NCBI GenBank assembly: GCA_017462915.1 | Contig: JAFTQG010000055.1 | Location: forward strand, 146,842-210,841 | Source of the DNA: Prevotella sp. | GTDB taxonomy: Bacteria; Bacteroidota; Bacteroidia; Bacteroidales; Bacteroidaceae | DNA length: 64,000 nucleotides | Reading direction: 5' to 3' | Part shown: positions 27,392-36,105 of the stretch, in pieces | Position numbering within the stretch: position 1 is the first letter of the stretch | Layout of the letters: each line of letters starts with the position of its first letter | The notes under the pieces: model-generated | Databases searched by the model: none | Told to the model about the DNA's origin: nothing | Seen by the model: only the letters and a program-made list of their open reading frames with translations | Translations under genes and position numbers: made by a program

Positions 27392-28573
27392 ATGCACCTA
27401 CTCTACATAATGGACAAGATGTCATGCCGCGGAGGCATGGAACGCATCATCACCGACAAGATAAACTACCTCGCGGCGAACACCGCCCACGAGGTGACGC
27501 TGATGACCGTATGGCACGACCCCCTTCCGCCGGCATACCCCTTCCACAGCCGTGTAAGGCACGTGAGGCTCAATGTGCCCCTCCCTCCCGTCCCCGGAGG
27601 ATACATGCTGACACTGCCGTGGGCACTGCGGCGGTTCGACAGGCAGGTAAAACGGCTCCAGCCCGACATCACCGTGGTCTTCCGCGCCGTGGGCTCCTTC
27701 CTCGCCGCCCTGACATCATGGAAAGGGAAGATAGTCTATGAGTCACATCTGGCACGCTCGAGCATGAACCACCGCTGGATATACAGCTTCATGGAGCGCC
27801 GGGCCGACGCCGTGGTCTGCCTCACACAGGGCGACGCACGGGAGTTCGGCAAGGCACGGCGCGTGGAGGTGATACCAAACTTCACGGACATCCGTCCCGA
27901 CATCCCTGCATCGCTCGACGCACGACGGTGCATCGCCGTCGGAAGGCTCTGCAAGGAAAAGGATTTCATGCGGCTCCTCGACATCTGGAAGACAGTGGCG
28001 GAGAGCCACCCAGGATGGCGTCTCGACATCTTCGGCGAAGGAGAGGAACGCCGTGCCCTCGAGGAGCGCATCGTGCAGCTCCGCCTCGGCGACACCGTCA
28101 CGCTGAAAGGCAATACTGACAATATAGTAAAGGAATATCTCGACAGTTCCATGCTCCTCATGACATCGCGGACAGAGGGGCTTCCCATGGTGATTGTCGA
28201 AGCCATGGCCTGCGGACTGCCCGTCGTCTCTCTCGACTGCCCCTACGGTCCGCGCGAGATAATGGGGGCGGTTGCGGACGGTTTTACGGTTGGACGGTTA
28301 TGCGGTTATGCGGTTGAGCGGACAGATGATAAAGAGACTCTCGACCGCTTCTCCTGTGCGTCGGGCTATCTCCTGCCTTTAAGCATTCCCGAGGACGACC
28401 GCTCCGCCACGGCGACGACCGCCGCCGACAGACTCATGGCCGCCTGCATCTCCGCCCTCATCGACAGCCCTGCCCTCCGCCGTGAGAAAGGCCGTGCCGC
28501 ACTGCAGCGCGCCGCCTCCTTCCGTCCTGCGCCGATCATGGCGCAATGGCTGAAACTGTTCCGCGGGCTGTAG
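27392..28573 (+). CDS. glycosyltransferase family 4, with an in-frame repeat insert
   Basis: A 393-residue GT4 enzyme starting HLLYIMDKMSCRGGMERII. The C-terminal domain has CIAVGRLCKEKDFMRLLDIW, the catalytic-site region SRTEGLPMVIVEAMACGLPV and CPYGPREI. Right after that, residues ~293-310 (VADGFTVGRLCGYAVERT) are encoded by CGGTTATG-type repeats (28268-28321), where homologous enzymes have a short loop. The frame is kept and the conserved motifs on both sides are intact, so activity may be preserved. It probably builds the surface polysaccharide with its neighbours. Confidence 0.8.
   Translation: MHLLYIMDKMSCRGGMERIITDKINYLAANTAHEVTLMTVWHDPLPPAYPFHSRVRHVRLNVPLPPVPGGYMLTLPWALRRFDRQVKRLQPDITVVFRAVGSFLAALTSWKGKIVYESHLARSSMNHRWIYSFMERRADAVVCLTQGDAREFGKARRVEVIPNFTDIRPDIPASLDARRCIAVGRLCKEKDFMRLLDIWKTVAESHPGWRLDIFGEGEERRALEERIVQLRLGDTVTLKGNTDNIVKEYLDSSMLLMTSRTEGLPMVIVEAMACGLPVVSLDCPYGPREIMGAVADGFTVGRLCGYAVERTDDKETLDRFSCASGYLLPLSIPEDDRSATATTAADRLMAACISALIDSPALRREKGRAALQRAASFRPAPIMAQWLKLFRGL
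28268..28321 (+). repeat. CGGTTNNN repeat inside a glycosyltransferase gene
   Basis: Units GCGGTTGCGGACGGTTTTACGG, then GGACGGTTATGCGGTTATGCGG lie in the coding frame. Polarity is opposite to that of the insert in the previous gene (G/T-rich strand is sense). Confidence 0.85.
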
Positions 28574-28722
28574 AAGATAGCCTCTATAGTCTCTATAGCC
28601 GGAATAGCCATTATAGCCTTAATAGCCTCTATAGCTTCTATAGCTTCTATTCCGGCTATTCCGACTATTCCGGCTATCAACTCACAACTCACAACTCATA
28701 ACTCACAACCCACAACCCACCA
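28574..28722 (+). repeat. spacer repeats between glycosyltransferase genes
   Basis: ATAGCCGGAATAGCCATTATAG units and their complement CTTCTATTCCGGCTATTCC, then AACTCACAACTCATAACTC up to the ATG. Confidence 0.75.
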
Positions 28723-29844
28723 ATGCGTATCCTCCTTTTCGGAAATCCGAGCACCCTCCACAGCAACCTCGCCCAAGGCCTCACGGAACGCGGCCACGAG
28801 GTACACTGCATCAGCGGCAGGACCGGCTGGCGGCAGTTCCCGGTATACGACGTATGCCTTGACCGCCGCATGGACATCAACGGCAAGGTGGCGCTCCTCG
28901 ACTACCTCTACCGCCTGCTTCCCGTCTTCAGGAAATGCAAGGACTTCGACATCGTGCAGCTCAACAACCCCATGTTCCTCCATCTGCGAGGGACACATCT
29001 CAAACCCTTCTACAACTACCTGCGGCGCCACAACAGACGTATCGTCCTCGGCGCATTCGGCGACGACAACCATATCGTGGAGCAGATGCTCCGCTCCGAC
29101 AGCCTGCGCTACAGCGACCAGAAGATAGGCACCGCCGTGAGACAAGACCATGCCGCAAGGGAACAGCGCGAGCAGTGGATAGGAGACTCACACCATGAGG
29201 TGGGCATCTCGCGCCATATATCCCACGACTGCGACGCCATTGTCGCCTGCCTCTACGAATACTGGGCGTGCTACAACAACGTCTATCCCGAGAAACTATC
29301 CTTCATTCCTCTCCCTATCATCATGGAAGACACGCCGCAGGACTTCTCCGTAGGCGACAAGGTGAGGCTCTTCATAGGCATACAGAAGGAGCGCAGTGAT
29401 GTGAAAGGCACGGACATCATGCTCCGTGCGGCGCAGGACATCGTCCGCGACTATCCCTCCCTCGCCGAGCTCCGCGTGGTGGAGAATGTCCCGTACACGG
29501 AGTACAAGCGCATAATGGAAGGCAGCGACGCCATCCTCGACCAGCTCTACAGCTACACGCCGTCCATGAACTCCCTCCTCGCCATGTCGAAGGGCATCAT
29601 AGACATCGGCGGCGGCGAACCGGAGAGCTATGATATAATAGGCGAGAACTCCCTGCGCCCTATCATAAACGTCCTGCCGACATACGAGAGCGTCTATGCA
29701 CAGTTGAAACATCTCATACATCACCGCGACCGCATCCCTGAGCTGAAGCGCCAGTCCGTGGAGTATGTCCGCCGACACCATGACTACCGTAAGGTCGCGG
29801 AGCAATATGAAAGACTTTACGAGGCTCTTCTTGCAGGAAAATAG
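28723..29844 (+). CDS. glycosyltransferase, GT4-like
   Basis: A 373-residue protein with the N-terminal Rossmann start RILLFGNPSTLHSNLAQGL, and an acceptor-side region with GAFGDDNHIVEQ. The second domain (from ~residue 205) has VRLFIGIQKERSDVKGTDIM and SYTPSMNSLLAMSKG followed by GGGEPESYDIIGEN, corresponding to the donor-binding part of GT-B enzymes. The usual EX7E motif is only weakly visible, so donor and product are unknown. It is the third gene of the plus-strand part of the polysaccharide locus. Confidence 0.7.
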   Translation: MRILLFGNPSTLHSNLAQGLTERGHEVHCISGRTGWRQFPVYDVCLDRRMDINGKVALLDYLYRLLPVFRKCKDFDIVQLNNPMFLHLRGTHLKPFYNYLRRHNRRIVLGAFGDDNHIVEQMLRSDSLRYSDQKIGTAVRQDHAAREQREQWIGDSHHEVGISRHISHDCDAIVACLYEYWACYNNVYPEKLSFIPLPIIMEDTPQDFSVGDKVRLFIGIQKERSDVKGTDIMLRAAQDIVRDYPSLAELRVVENVPYTEYKRIMEGSDAILDQLYSYTPSMNSLLAMSKGIIDIGGGEPESYDIIGENSLRPIINVLPTYESVYAQLKHLIHHRDRIPELKRQSVEYVRRHHDYRKVAEQYERLYEALLAGK

Positions 29845-29950
29845 CCATTTATAGTTAAAGATAGCCGATATGGCCGGAAATAGCCGCAATAGTTTCTATA
29901 GTTTCTATGGTTTCTATTGCGGCTATTTCCGGCTATATCGGCTATCCCCT
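29845..29950. repeat. palindromic ATAGCCG repeat at the convergent gene ends
   Basis: ATAGCCGATATGGCCGGAAATAGCC and its complement GGCTATTTCCGGCTATATCGG form a long stem between two convergent genes, so it could act as a bidirectional transcript end. Confidence 0.65.
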
Positions 29951-30156
29951 TAAAAAAAACAAAAACCTTTGACATTAGCCCCAGTAATAATACTATTATG
30001 TTTAGTTCTATTTTAAAATAGAGGATGCTTTTGTCGGACAGCCGGTATCATTGGAAAGAAAGGGGCTTGTCATCTATTAAAATCAACAGGAATAAGGCTT
30101 TAAGCATGTTTAGCGGACAGTAATAGAATTATATAGTGGAATAGATTTAATGGATA
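29951..30156. other. AT-rich gene-free stretch
   Basis: I see no gene here. Two related short motifs, TGTCGGACAGCCGG (~30032) and TTAGCGGACAGTAATA (~30109), may be worn ends of an old mobile element, but no transposase remnant is present. Confidence 0.3.
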
Positions 30157-31062
30157 TTACAGCCGGGACAGGAGCTGTGCCATTCGTTTCAGTCCGAAGA
30201 GACGGAGGAGGATGGACTTGATGAGGGACGACACGCCGAAATACGGCTTTATCCCTACCTTCACCTCGGGCAGGAGGAGCTGTCCTGTGATGCGGAAGAC
30301 ATCGAGCTGTACGTTGACGAGGCGCATGTACAGGCGGTGCCACTGCGGGGAGCGGAGGTCTATATGTAGGTCGCGGACTATGTCCAGCTGTGCCTCGAGG
30401 AGCTGCACGAGGCGTGCGTCATAAGCCTTCGACAGTCCGCCCTCGTTGTAGCGGTAGAGGTACAGTCCTTGTGAGGTGGTGTGTATGACTGGCTGTAGCG
30501 GGGCGAGCTTGCCCATGAGCAGCACGTCCTCGTAGTAGCGTCCCGGGGCAAAGGAACTGCCGTCGAGGAGATGTCTGCGGAATATCTTGTTGCACGCCCA
30601 GCAGTGCTCGTATCCGTGGGCGTCGGCCCAGTATTCCGTGAAGTCGCTGTATGTCCTTTCGCTGAAGCGGTGGAGCGTGTCTTTGCCCTGCGGATGTCCG
30701 TAGTCCTGGTGTGTGGAGTATTCGAGGATATCGTATTCGGGATGTCCTTCAAGCATCCTCATGAGCGGTGCCAGGGTGTCGGGAGCGAGCTCGTCGTCGC
30801 TGTCTATGAATGTCAGGCTGTCGCCTTTCGCGAGGGCTATGCCGCAGTTGCGTGCAGAGGACAGTCCGCCGTTGTCCTTGTGTACGGCCCTTATCCTGCT
30901 GTCCTTCTCTGCCCAGCGGTCGCACATCGCGGGACAGGAGTCCGGGGAGCCGTCGTCGACGAGTATCATCTCCCAGTCGCGGAAGGTCTGCGAAAGGACG
31001 GACTCCACGCAGCGGTCGAGGTATCTCTCGACATTGTAGACAGGTATTATTATGGAGAGCAT
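30157..31062 (-). CDS. glycosyltransferase family 2
   Basis: A 301-residue GT2 enzyme. The GT-A start LSIIIPVYNVERYLDRCVES, the VDDGSPDSC motif, KDNGGLSSARNCGI and the metal-binding FIDSDDE (residues ~90-97) are all standard. The C-terminal part is hydrophobic and basic and may touch the membrane. It transfers a sugar of unknown identity in the surface polysaccharide locus. The leader before the ATG has AACTCATAACCGC units. Confidence 0.9.
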   Translation of the reverse strand: MLSIIIPVYNVERYLDRCVESVLSQTFRDWEMILVDDGSPDSCPAMCDRWAEKDSRIRAVHKDNGGLSSARNCGIALAKGDSLTFIDSDDELAPDTLAPLMRMLEGHPEYDILEYSTHQDYGHPQGKDTLHRFSERTYSDFTEYWADAHGYEHCWACNKIFRRHLLDGSSFAPGRYYEDVLLMGKLAPLQPVIHTTSQGLYLYRYNEGGLSKAYDARLVQLLEAQLDIVRDLHIDLRSPQWHRLYMRLVNVQLDVFRITGQLLLPEVKVGIKPYFGVSSLIKSILLRLFGLKRMAQLLSRL

Positions 31063-31081
31063 GGTGGATGCGGTTATGAGT

Positions 31082-31248
31082 TATGAGTTGAGCTTCGCTC
31101 GAAGTCCCTTTCGATTAAGTAATCTTGACTTTTCTCTCGCTCGACAGTCTAAAAGCAAGCTTTTTTACTGTTCTCGCTTACTCGAAAAGTTCGGCAGAGT
31201 TCAAGCCAGCTTGGCTCTGCTCTCGCTTAACCGGGACTTTATGAGTTA
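31082..31248 (-). repeat. dispersed ~165 bp repeat, copy B (inverted)
   Basis: Reverse complement of copy A at 24472-24636 with about two differences. The pair stands 6.4 kb apart in opposite orientation and encloses the cyclase gene and four glycosyltransferase genes. Confidence 0.9.
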
Positions 31249-31356
31249 TTAGTTATAGGTTATGGTTATCGTTAAGGTTTATAGCCGATATAGCCGGAAT
31301 AGAAGCTATAGAGGCTATTAAGGCTATTGTGGCTATATCGGCTATTCCGTCTCTTT
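31249..31356 (-). repeat. spacer repeats after the sulfotransferase gene
   Basis: ATAGCCGATATAGCCGGAATAG and the complement GGCTATATCGGCTATTCC on the plus strand; telomere-like AACC units are few. Confidence 0.6.
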
Positions 31357-32445
31357 TCAGTCCAGGCACAGCTCGGGGAAGGCCTCCTTTATCTTCTCGA
31401 AGTCGGCGGCAAACTGCGGCTCTCTTGTCCACTGGCGGACGCTCCTGACGGAGACGGAGGGGTCGAGACACTGGCGCTTGCGTGTGTGCTGTGCAGGAGA
31501 GAGGCCGAGATACTGCTCTATGCGTGCCGTCTCGCGGTCGTAGTCGAGGATGAGGTCTTCGAAGCGCACGGCGAGATACTCTTCCGAGTCAGGGGAGAAG
31601 TTGCCGTACATTATCCTCGTCCATGTGATGAAGTCCTCCACCCTGCGGTGCGGCATCCACTGGAGGTCAAGGCGCTGGGCTATGCAGTAGACGTCGCGAG
31701 GGTCGCGGTATGATATTATCTGCCTGAGATTGGGGACATACTTGCGGAATCTCTCCGTGTCTCCCTTGCATCCTGCGAAGAGCTGGTCGAGCATGAGGAA
31801 TGTCCCTTTGCCGTTATGGAAACGGTTGAAGACGGTGTTGAGCATCCTGCGGCACAGCGTCTGGTAGTCTTCGAGCGTGAGGTCCTTGAGGAGATAGATG
31901 TCTGCCGTGTCGTAGAAGCGTCCCATGACGGGGTTTATCGGGCAGTCCTTGGCGTCTTTCATGCGCAGGGCGAGTATCTCGTCGAGGAATTTGAAGAAGC
32001 ATGGGCGCAGGCTCTTGTGCTTGCGGAAGAGTGTGGAGTAGTAGACGAGTCCTGTGAACTGTTTCACGGCGGCGTCGTTCCAGAAATAGCTGCGTGTCAG
32101 CGAACTGTCGAATGCCTGTTCGAGCTGGAGCAGTCCGCCGGTGAGGCGCAGGAAGTCTATCTCCCCGCAGTCTTCCCCGGGGTCTGTCTGGCTTCCCTCC
32201 GGGTCTACCGTCCCGAGGACGCTCTGTCCGTCGTATTCCCTTATGAGGTCGACGACGGCGCTCGCTCCTGTGGCTCCGAAGCCTTCCACGGAGACGATAT
32301 GGCGGAAGAGGCATTCGTCGTCCCAGTGGATGTCGTTGCCGGAGCTTTTCCATTCGTCGTACATCTCCATGAAGCGGATGCGTTTCTTCTCCGCTACAAT
32401 CTTGTAGGGGAGGATGTCTCGTATGTGTTTTCTCAGTTTAGACAT
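31357..32445 (-). CDS. sulfotransferase family protein
   Basis: A 362-residue protein. VEGFGATGASAVVDLIREY (residues ~53-71) matches the 5'-phosphosulfate-binding loop of PAPS-dependent sulfotransferases, and LRQIISYRDPRDVYCIAQR (~245-263) matches the 3'-phosphate-binding part. FEDLILDYDRETARIEQYLG is the usual late motif. It probably adds sulfate to a sugar of the surface polysaccharide. Sulfotransferases in Bacteroidota polysaccharide loci are not rare, but no PAPS synthesis gene is in the window. The leader before the ATG is AACCGCATAACCGC. Confidence 0.75.
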   Translation of the reverse strand: MSKLRKHIRDILPYKIVAEKKRIRFMEMYDEWKSSGNDIHWDDECLFRHIVSVEGFGATGASAVVDLIREYDGQSVLGTVDPEGSQTDPGEDCGEIDFLRLTGGLLQLEQAFDSSLTRSYFWNDAAVKQFTGLVYYSTLFRKHKSLRPCFFKFLDEILALRMKDAKDCPINPVMGRFYDTADIYLLKDLTLEDYQTLCRRMLNTVFNRFHNGKGTFLMLDQLFAGCKGDTERFRKYVPNLRQIISYRDPRDVYCIAQRLDLQWMPHRRVEDFITWTRIMYGNFSPDSEEYLAVRFEDLILDYDRETARIEQYLGLSPAQHTRKRQCLDPSVSVRSVRQWTREPQFAADFEKIKEAFPELCLD

Positions 32446-32628
32446 TGTTTTATGCGGTTATGCGGTTATACTGTTATGCGGTTGTGCGGTTTTACGGTTG
32501 TGCGGTTGTGCGGTTGTGGGTTTTAGGTGATAGCCGGAATAGCCGATATAGCCGGAATAGAATCTATATGGGCTATAGAGGCTATAGAGGCTATCGTGTT
32601 ATGGTTATCGTTAGGGTTAAGGTTATGG
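32446..32628 (-). repeat. spacer repeats between the flippase and sulfotransferase genes
   Basis: TGCGGTTATGCGGTTATAC units on the plus strand, ATAGCCGGAATAGCCGATA in the middle, then GGTTATCGTTAGGGTTAAGG units next to the flippase stop. Confidence 0.7.
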
Positions 32629-34089
32629 TTATCCTTTCCTCACCCTTTTCCTTATGGCGTTGCCGCTTATCGCGGCGCTTGTCGCGGCAAGGAGCAGTCC
32701 GGCGATGATGTATGTCGTGCCGTGAAGCCATTGTGCCGCGGCGTAGCAGGCCACGGTATACACGGTGAAGGCGGCGAGCATCATTGCCAGGCGGCGGTCT
32801 ATGGAGACCTTGTACCGCCACTTGGCGCAGATGAGGTTGACGATGATGTCCATGGTGTGGTTGACAAGCAGTCCGACACCTGTCCCTGTCACTCCGCCCA
32901 GCTCGTAGCCTATCATGAGGGCAGGCACGAAACTGATGTACGACACTCCCTGCAGGATGAGGTACATCTTAGACTCTCCCGCCGCCAGGGGGATGAGGGC
33001 GGCAGGGATATACAGCGCTCGGAAGAGCAGTCCTATGGACGCTATCTGCGCCATGGGGACTACGGCACTGAACTCGCTGCTGAAGAGCACAGGGACTATC
33101 AGCGGCATGGCAAATATGGCGCTGATGACGGTGGGGAATATCAGCAGCAGTCCCATCTCCATCTGTCGGCAGATGGTCGTGCGCCGCTGGGCGAGGTCCT
33201 GGAAGATGCTCGACAGGCGCGGGAAGAAGTCGGTGTCGAGAGAGGCGAAGACCACTCCGGCGTAGGTCAGCGTGAGCGTCAGTCCGGCGTTGTACAGTCC
33301 TACCATGTCCAGCGAGCCGTGGCTGTTGATGTACGACTGCACCGCCAGTTTCGAGCCTGACGCCACGAAGCCCGAGAGGACAAACGAGAAGCCTATGACG
33401 AGCATCGTGCGCCCTTTGGCGAGACTGTCTCTGCGGAAGCAGAACCGCGGCCGCTCTATCCTGTAGGAGAAGGCCATCGTCAATACGGCCATGGTGCCGG
33501 TCATCAGCACGAGGGCTGCCGCCACGCCTTCTATGCCCCAGAAGTAGTAGACGGGTATCGTCGTCACGATGCCTGCCACGACGTGCATCACGGAGACTGT
33601 CGCCAAGGCCTTCAGCCGCTGTATGCCGCGGAGCACGACGAGTTCGCCGCAGGTGAGGGTGGAGAAGCCCACGGCGAGCGACAGCATACGGTATCCGCCG
33701 GCATGGCTGCCGTCGGAGAATGTCATCCACGACAGTGGCTCTGCCAGGAGGAAGGTGACAAGCACTCCTGCGAGGGCGAAGAGCAGCGACCACGAGCGTG
33801 TCAGCGTGACGGCCTCGTGGAGTCGCTCCTCGCCGCCTTCCTTGTCGCGCTCGCCGAAGGCTCTGGATATCTCGCGCACGCCGCTGGTGTCCATGCCGAC
33901 ATTCGTGGAGGTATGGATGAGTTCGCGTGCCTCGTTGTATATGGCGTTGAGGCCTATGCCGGCAGGTCCGAGGAGCATCGCCGCCAGCTTCGCCCTTCCT
34001 ATGTTGAGCAGGATGTTAAGGCCCTGCACGCCGCTGAAAAGGCTTATGGCTTTAAGTATGCTTCTGTAACTTGTATTTGTGTCGGACAT
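32629..34089 (-). CDS. polysaccharide flippase (Wzx-like)
   Basis: A 486-residue membrane protein of the MOP/oligosaccharide flippase fold with about 12-14 hydrophobic segments. The start SILKAISLFSGVQGLNILLN and LGPAGIGLNAIYNEARELI (residues ~40-58) match WzxE-type transporters. It should move lipid-linked repeat units across the inner membrane. No Wzy polymerase was recognised in the window, so the product may be a single unit added to lipid A or a carrier, or the polymerase is encoded elsewhere. The leader is AACCACCAAACCACC. Confidence 0.88.
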   Translation of the reverse strand: MSDTNTSYRSILKAISLFSGVQGLNILLNIGRAKLAAMLLGPAGIGLNAIYNEARELIHTSTNVGMDTSGVREISRAFGERDKEGGEERLHEAVTLTRSWSLLFALAGVLVTFLLAEPLSWMTFSDGSHAGGYRMLSLAVGFSTLTCGELVVLRGIQRLKALATVSVMHVVAGIVTTIPVYYFWGIEGVAAALVLMTGTMAVLTMAFSYRIERPRFCFRRDSLAKGRTMLVIGFSFVLSGFVASGSKLAVQSYINSHGSLDMVGLYNAGLTLTLTYAGVVFASLDTDFFPRLSSIFQDLAQRRTTICRQMEMGLLLIFPTVISAIFAMPLIVPVLFSSEFSAVVPMAQIASIGLLFRALYIPAALIPLAAGESKMYLILQGVSYISFVPALMIGYELGGVTGTGVGLLVNHTMDIIVNLICAKWRYKVSIDRRLAMMLAAFTVYTVACYAAAQWLHGTTYIIAGLLLAATSAAISGNAIRKRVRKG

Positions 34090-34309
34090 TTGGTGGTTTG
34101 GTGGTTTTGTGGTTTAGTGGTTTAGTGGTTTGGTGGTTTTGTTGTTAAGGTTATCGTTAGGGTTAGGGTTGCAATAGCCGGAATAGCCGATATAGCCGGA
34201 ATAGAAGCTATAGAGACTGAGACTATATCGGCTATTATGGCTATATCGGCCTATCTCCGTAAAACCGTCTAACCGTAAAACCGTCTAACCGCTCAACCGC
34301 AAAACCCTC
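34090..34309 (-). repeat. spacer repeats before the flippase gene
   Basis: GGTGGTTTGGTGGTTTTGTGG units, telomere-like GTTAGGGTTAGGGTTGC, ATAGCCGGAATAGCCGATA, then AACCGTCTAACCGTAAAACC on the plus strand. Confidence 0.7.
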
Positions 34310-35236
34310 CTACAGCAGGAACGAGAACTTGTTTGACGGCAGACAGCCTATGCTCTTCTTGAAGTTGCAGAGGCCGTAGTTTGGCGTCCCGTCTTCTGTC
34401 GACGGACCTATGTCAAGTATTCTCAGGCCTTGGCCGTGGTAATGTTCAAATATTCGGTAGGCGAGGAGATTCATCGGGCGGAGGTGTGAGGACTCGTTCA
34501 GATTGCCCCAGTATATCACCTGGCATATACCTTCCGCGACATGAAACACCTGTGCGGCGGCGATGTCCTTGCCCTCATGGCTCAGAAGGAAGAAGTCTGC
34601 ATGTATCACATCCATGGTCCTCCTCACGTCGTCGTACGACATGCGCAGCGGATAGCCGTGCTCCTCCCTGTTGCGCCTTATCACCTCGTAGGCTCTTGCC
34701 ACGCCTTCGCGGTCGCCCTCTGCCACTTTGCTGAAGACGAGACTGTCCCTCAACGCGATGTTCAGCTTGTTTCTCGCATTGCGGTCTATCAGTGTGCTGT
34801 AGCTGTCGAAGTCTGCCATGTCGAAATGGTAGTTGACATCCACGCACATGGTCTCGGCATACCGGTGCATGGCGTTCACCGCCAGCGGCAGCTGGCGACG
34901 GTCATAGAAGGCTGGCGGCAGGGTCATCATAACACGCCTGCCGCTCTTCGCGCAGTAATCCTTCAGGACAGCCACGGCCTTGTCGAAATACTCGAACTGC
35001 TGCGGGCGGTTGGTGGTGAAGCCTCCGAAGGGTGCGGAGAACGGGGAGTACATGCGGCCGTCGTTGCGTTCGCCGAGGATGAGTCCCATGCGTGCCCCTG
35101 CATCGTCGAAGACCAGATAGTGCAGCCTTTCCGCCTTGTGGCTGTTGAGAAGCGAGAAGTCTACGGTGTTGAAGACATGCTGAGGCTTTGGGAAAAGTGC
35201 CTTGTAGTCCTTTGCTTCAGTCTCGATGATTTTCAT
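34310..35236 (-). CDS. FemAB/GNAT-like acyltransferase of the polysaccharide locus
   Basis: A 308-residue soluble protein. SPFSAPFGGFTTN (residues ~63-75), a middle domain with DYSTLIDRNARNKLN-like features and the late GKDIAAAQVFHVAEGICQVIYWGN with LNLLAYRIFEHYHGQG-like helix resemble the FemAB/BioF2-like branch of GNAT acetyltransferases. Such proteins add acetyl or amino-acid groups to sugars or peptides. Its ATG overlaps the end of the FdtA-like gene by 20 bases, so both are co-translated; it may acylate the amino sugar made from the FdtA product. That role is inference. Confidence 0.65.
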   Translation of the reverse strand: MKIIETEAKDYKALFPKPQHVFNTVDFSLLNSHKAERLHYLVFDDAGARMGLILGERNDGRMYSPFSAPFGGFTTNRPQQFEYFDKAVAVLKDYCAKSGRRVMMTLPPAFYDRRQLPLAVNAMHRYAETMCVDVNYHFDMADFDSYSTLIDRNARNKLNIALRDSLVFSKVAEGDREGVARAYEVIRRNREEHGYPLRMSYDDVRRTMDVIHADFFLLSHEGKDIAAAQVFHVAEGICQVIYWGNLNESSHLRPMNLLAYRIFEHYHGQGLRILDIGPSTEDGTPNYGLCNFKKSIGCLPSNKFSFLL

Positions 35237-35639
35237 TCTCTTTGTATTTCAGGAATTTGTCGTACTGGCGTATGTAGTCGTTCTCGTCATAGTCGTGGCT
35301 GGCGAGCACAAGACACAGCGCGCCTGTCGTGAACTCCCGTTCGTGTGCCCAGATGCCGGGCGGCACGAGGAGTCCCTGGTATGGCCTGTTGAGCATGACG
35401 GTCTTCTCCTCCTTGCCGTCGGAGAGGAACACCTCCAGTGCTCCCGAGGCGGCGATGATCAGTTGCCAGCACTCCTTGTGGGCGTGGGCTCCGCGGTCCT
35501 TGCCCGAGGGGACGTCGTAGATGTAGAAGACGCGCTTGATGGGGAACGGCACCTGGACGTTCCCGTAGATGTATGTCAGGCTGCCGCGTGGGTCTTCCTC
35601 CTTGGGCAGCGGGAGTATCTTGCAGTCGTTGATGGTCAT
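35217..35639 (-). CDS. FdtA/WxcM-like sugar nucleotide 3,4-ketoisomerase
   Basis: The 140-residue single-domain cupin begins NDCKILPLPKEEDPRGSLTY and has the RGAHAHKECWQLI motif, whose His residues form the active site of FdtA and QdtA. These enzymes convert dTDP-4-keto-6-deoxyglucose to the 3-keto isomer on the way to dTDP-Fuc3NAc or Qui3NAc. The aminotransferase FdtB and the rmlA/rmlB genes are not in the window. The partly overlapping FemAB/GNAT-like gene could supply the acylation step. The leader is ACCGCATAAACCGC. Confidence 0.8.
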   Translation of the reverse strand: MTINDCKILPLPKEEDPRGSLTYIYGNVQVPFPIKRVFYIYDVPSGKDRGAHAHKECWQLIIAASGALEVFLSDGKEEKTVMLNRPYQGLLVPPGIWAHEREFTTGALCLVLASHDYDENDYIRQYDKFLKYKENENHRD

Positions 35640-35745
35640 ATAGTGCGGTTTATGCGGTTGTGCGGTTTATGCGGTTGTGCGGTTGTGCGGTGATAGCCGG
35701 AATAGCCGATATAGCCGGGATAGCCGATATAGAAATGATAGAATA
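35640..35745 (-). repeat. repeat leader of the FdtA-like gene
   Basis: GTGCGGTTTATGCGGTTGTGCGG units on the plus strand next to the start codon, then ATAGCCGGAATAGCCGATA units. Confidence 0.65.
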
Positions 35746-35761
35746 TAGCTAACGGCTACCG

Positions 35762-35856
35762 ATATTACTGATTTCCAGTGTTTTCCAGAGGTGACCTTTT
35801 ACCTCGTGAAAGGTGGGCTTTTACCCTGCTAAACGTGACCCTTGGCGTGGTTTTCA
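35762..35856 (-). repeat. dispersed ~94 bp repeat, copy D (inverted)
   Basis: Reverse complement of copy C at 24655-24748 with about six differences; includes GAGGTGACCTTTTACC and GGTGGGCTTTTACC. It is followed by GAGTTGTGAGTTATAAG units. Confidence 0.85.
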
Positions 35857-35859
35857 GTT

Positions 35860-36105
35860 ATGAGTTGTGAGTTATAAGTTTTCAGTTTTCAGTTTTTGTC
35901 CCGAATGTTATGCGGTCTATATCGGCTATTCTGGCTATCACCGTATCACCGCCTAATCGTTTTCCGATTATTTCTCTGCAAAATTATAAAAAAATGTTGT
36001 AAATCCGGCAAAAACAGCATAACTTTACAGAAAATATACCTTTATAATCATAAATAGCATGTCTATTCCTCCCGGTTTTCATATTTTCTTGCCTTAACAT
36101 TCTTT
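35860..36105. other. repeat remnants and AT-rich DNA before the tandem promoters
   Basis: GAGTTATAAGTTTTCAG and GGCTATTCTGGCTATCACC remnants occupy 35860-35960. From 35960 to 36105 the DNA is AT-rich with no gene or clear signal. Confidence 0.5.

Noticed and set aside
29951-30156. Remnant insertion sequence
   Set aside because: Only two loosely similar CGGACAG motifs are visible; there is no transposase fragment and no clear inverted ends.
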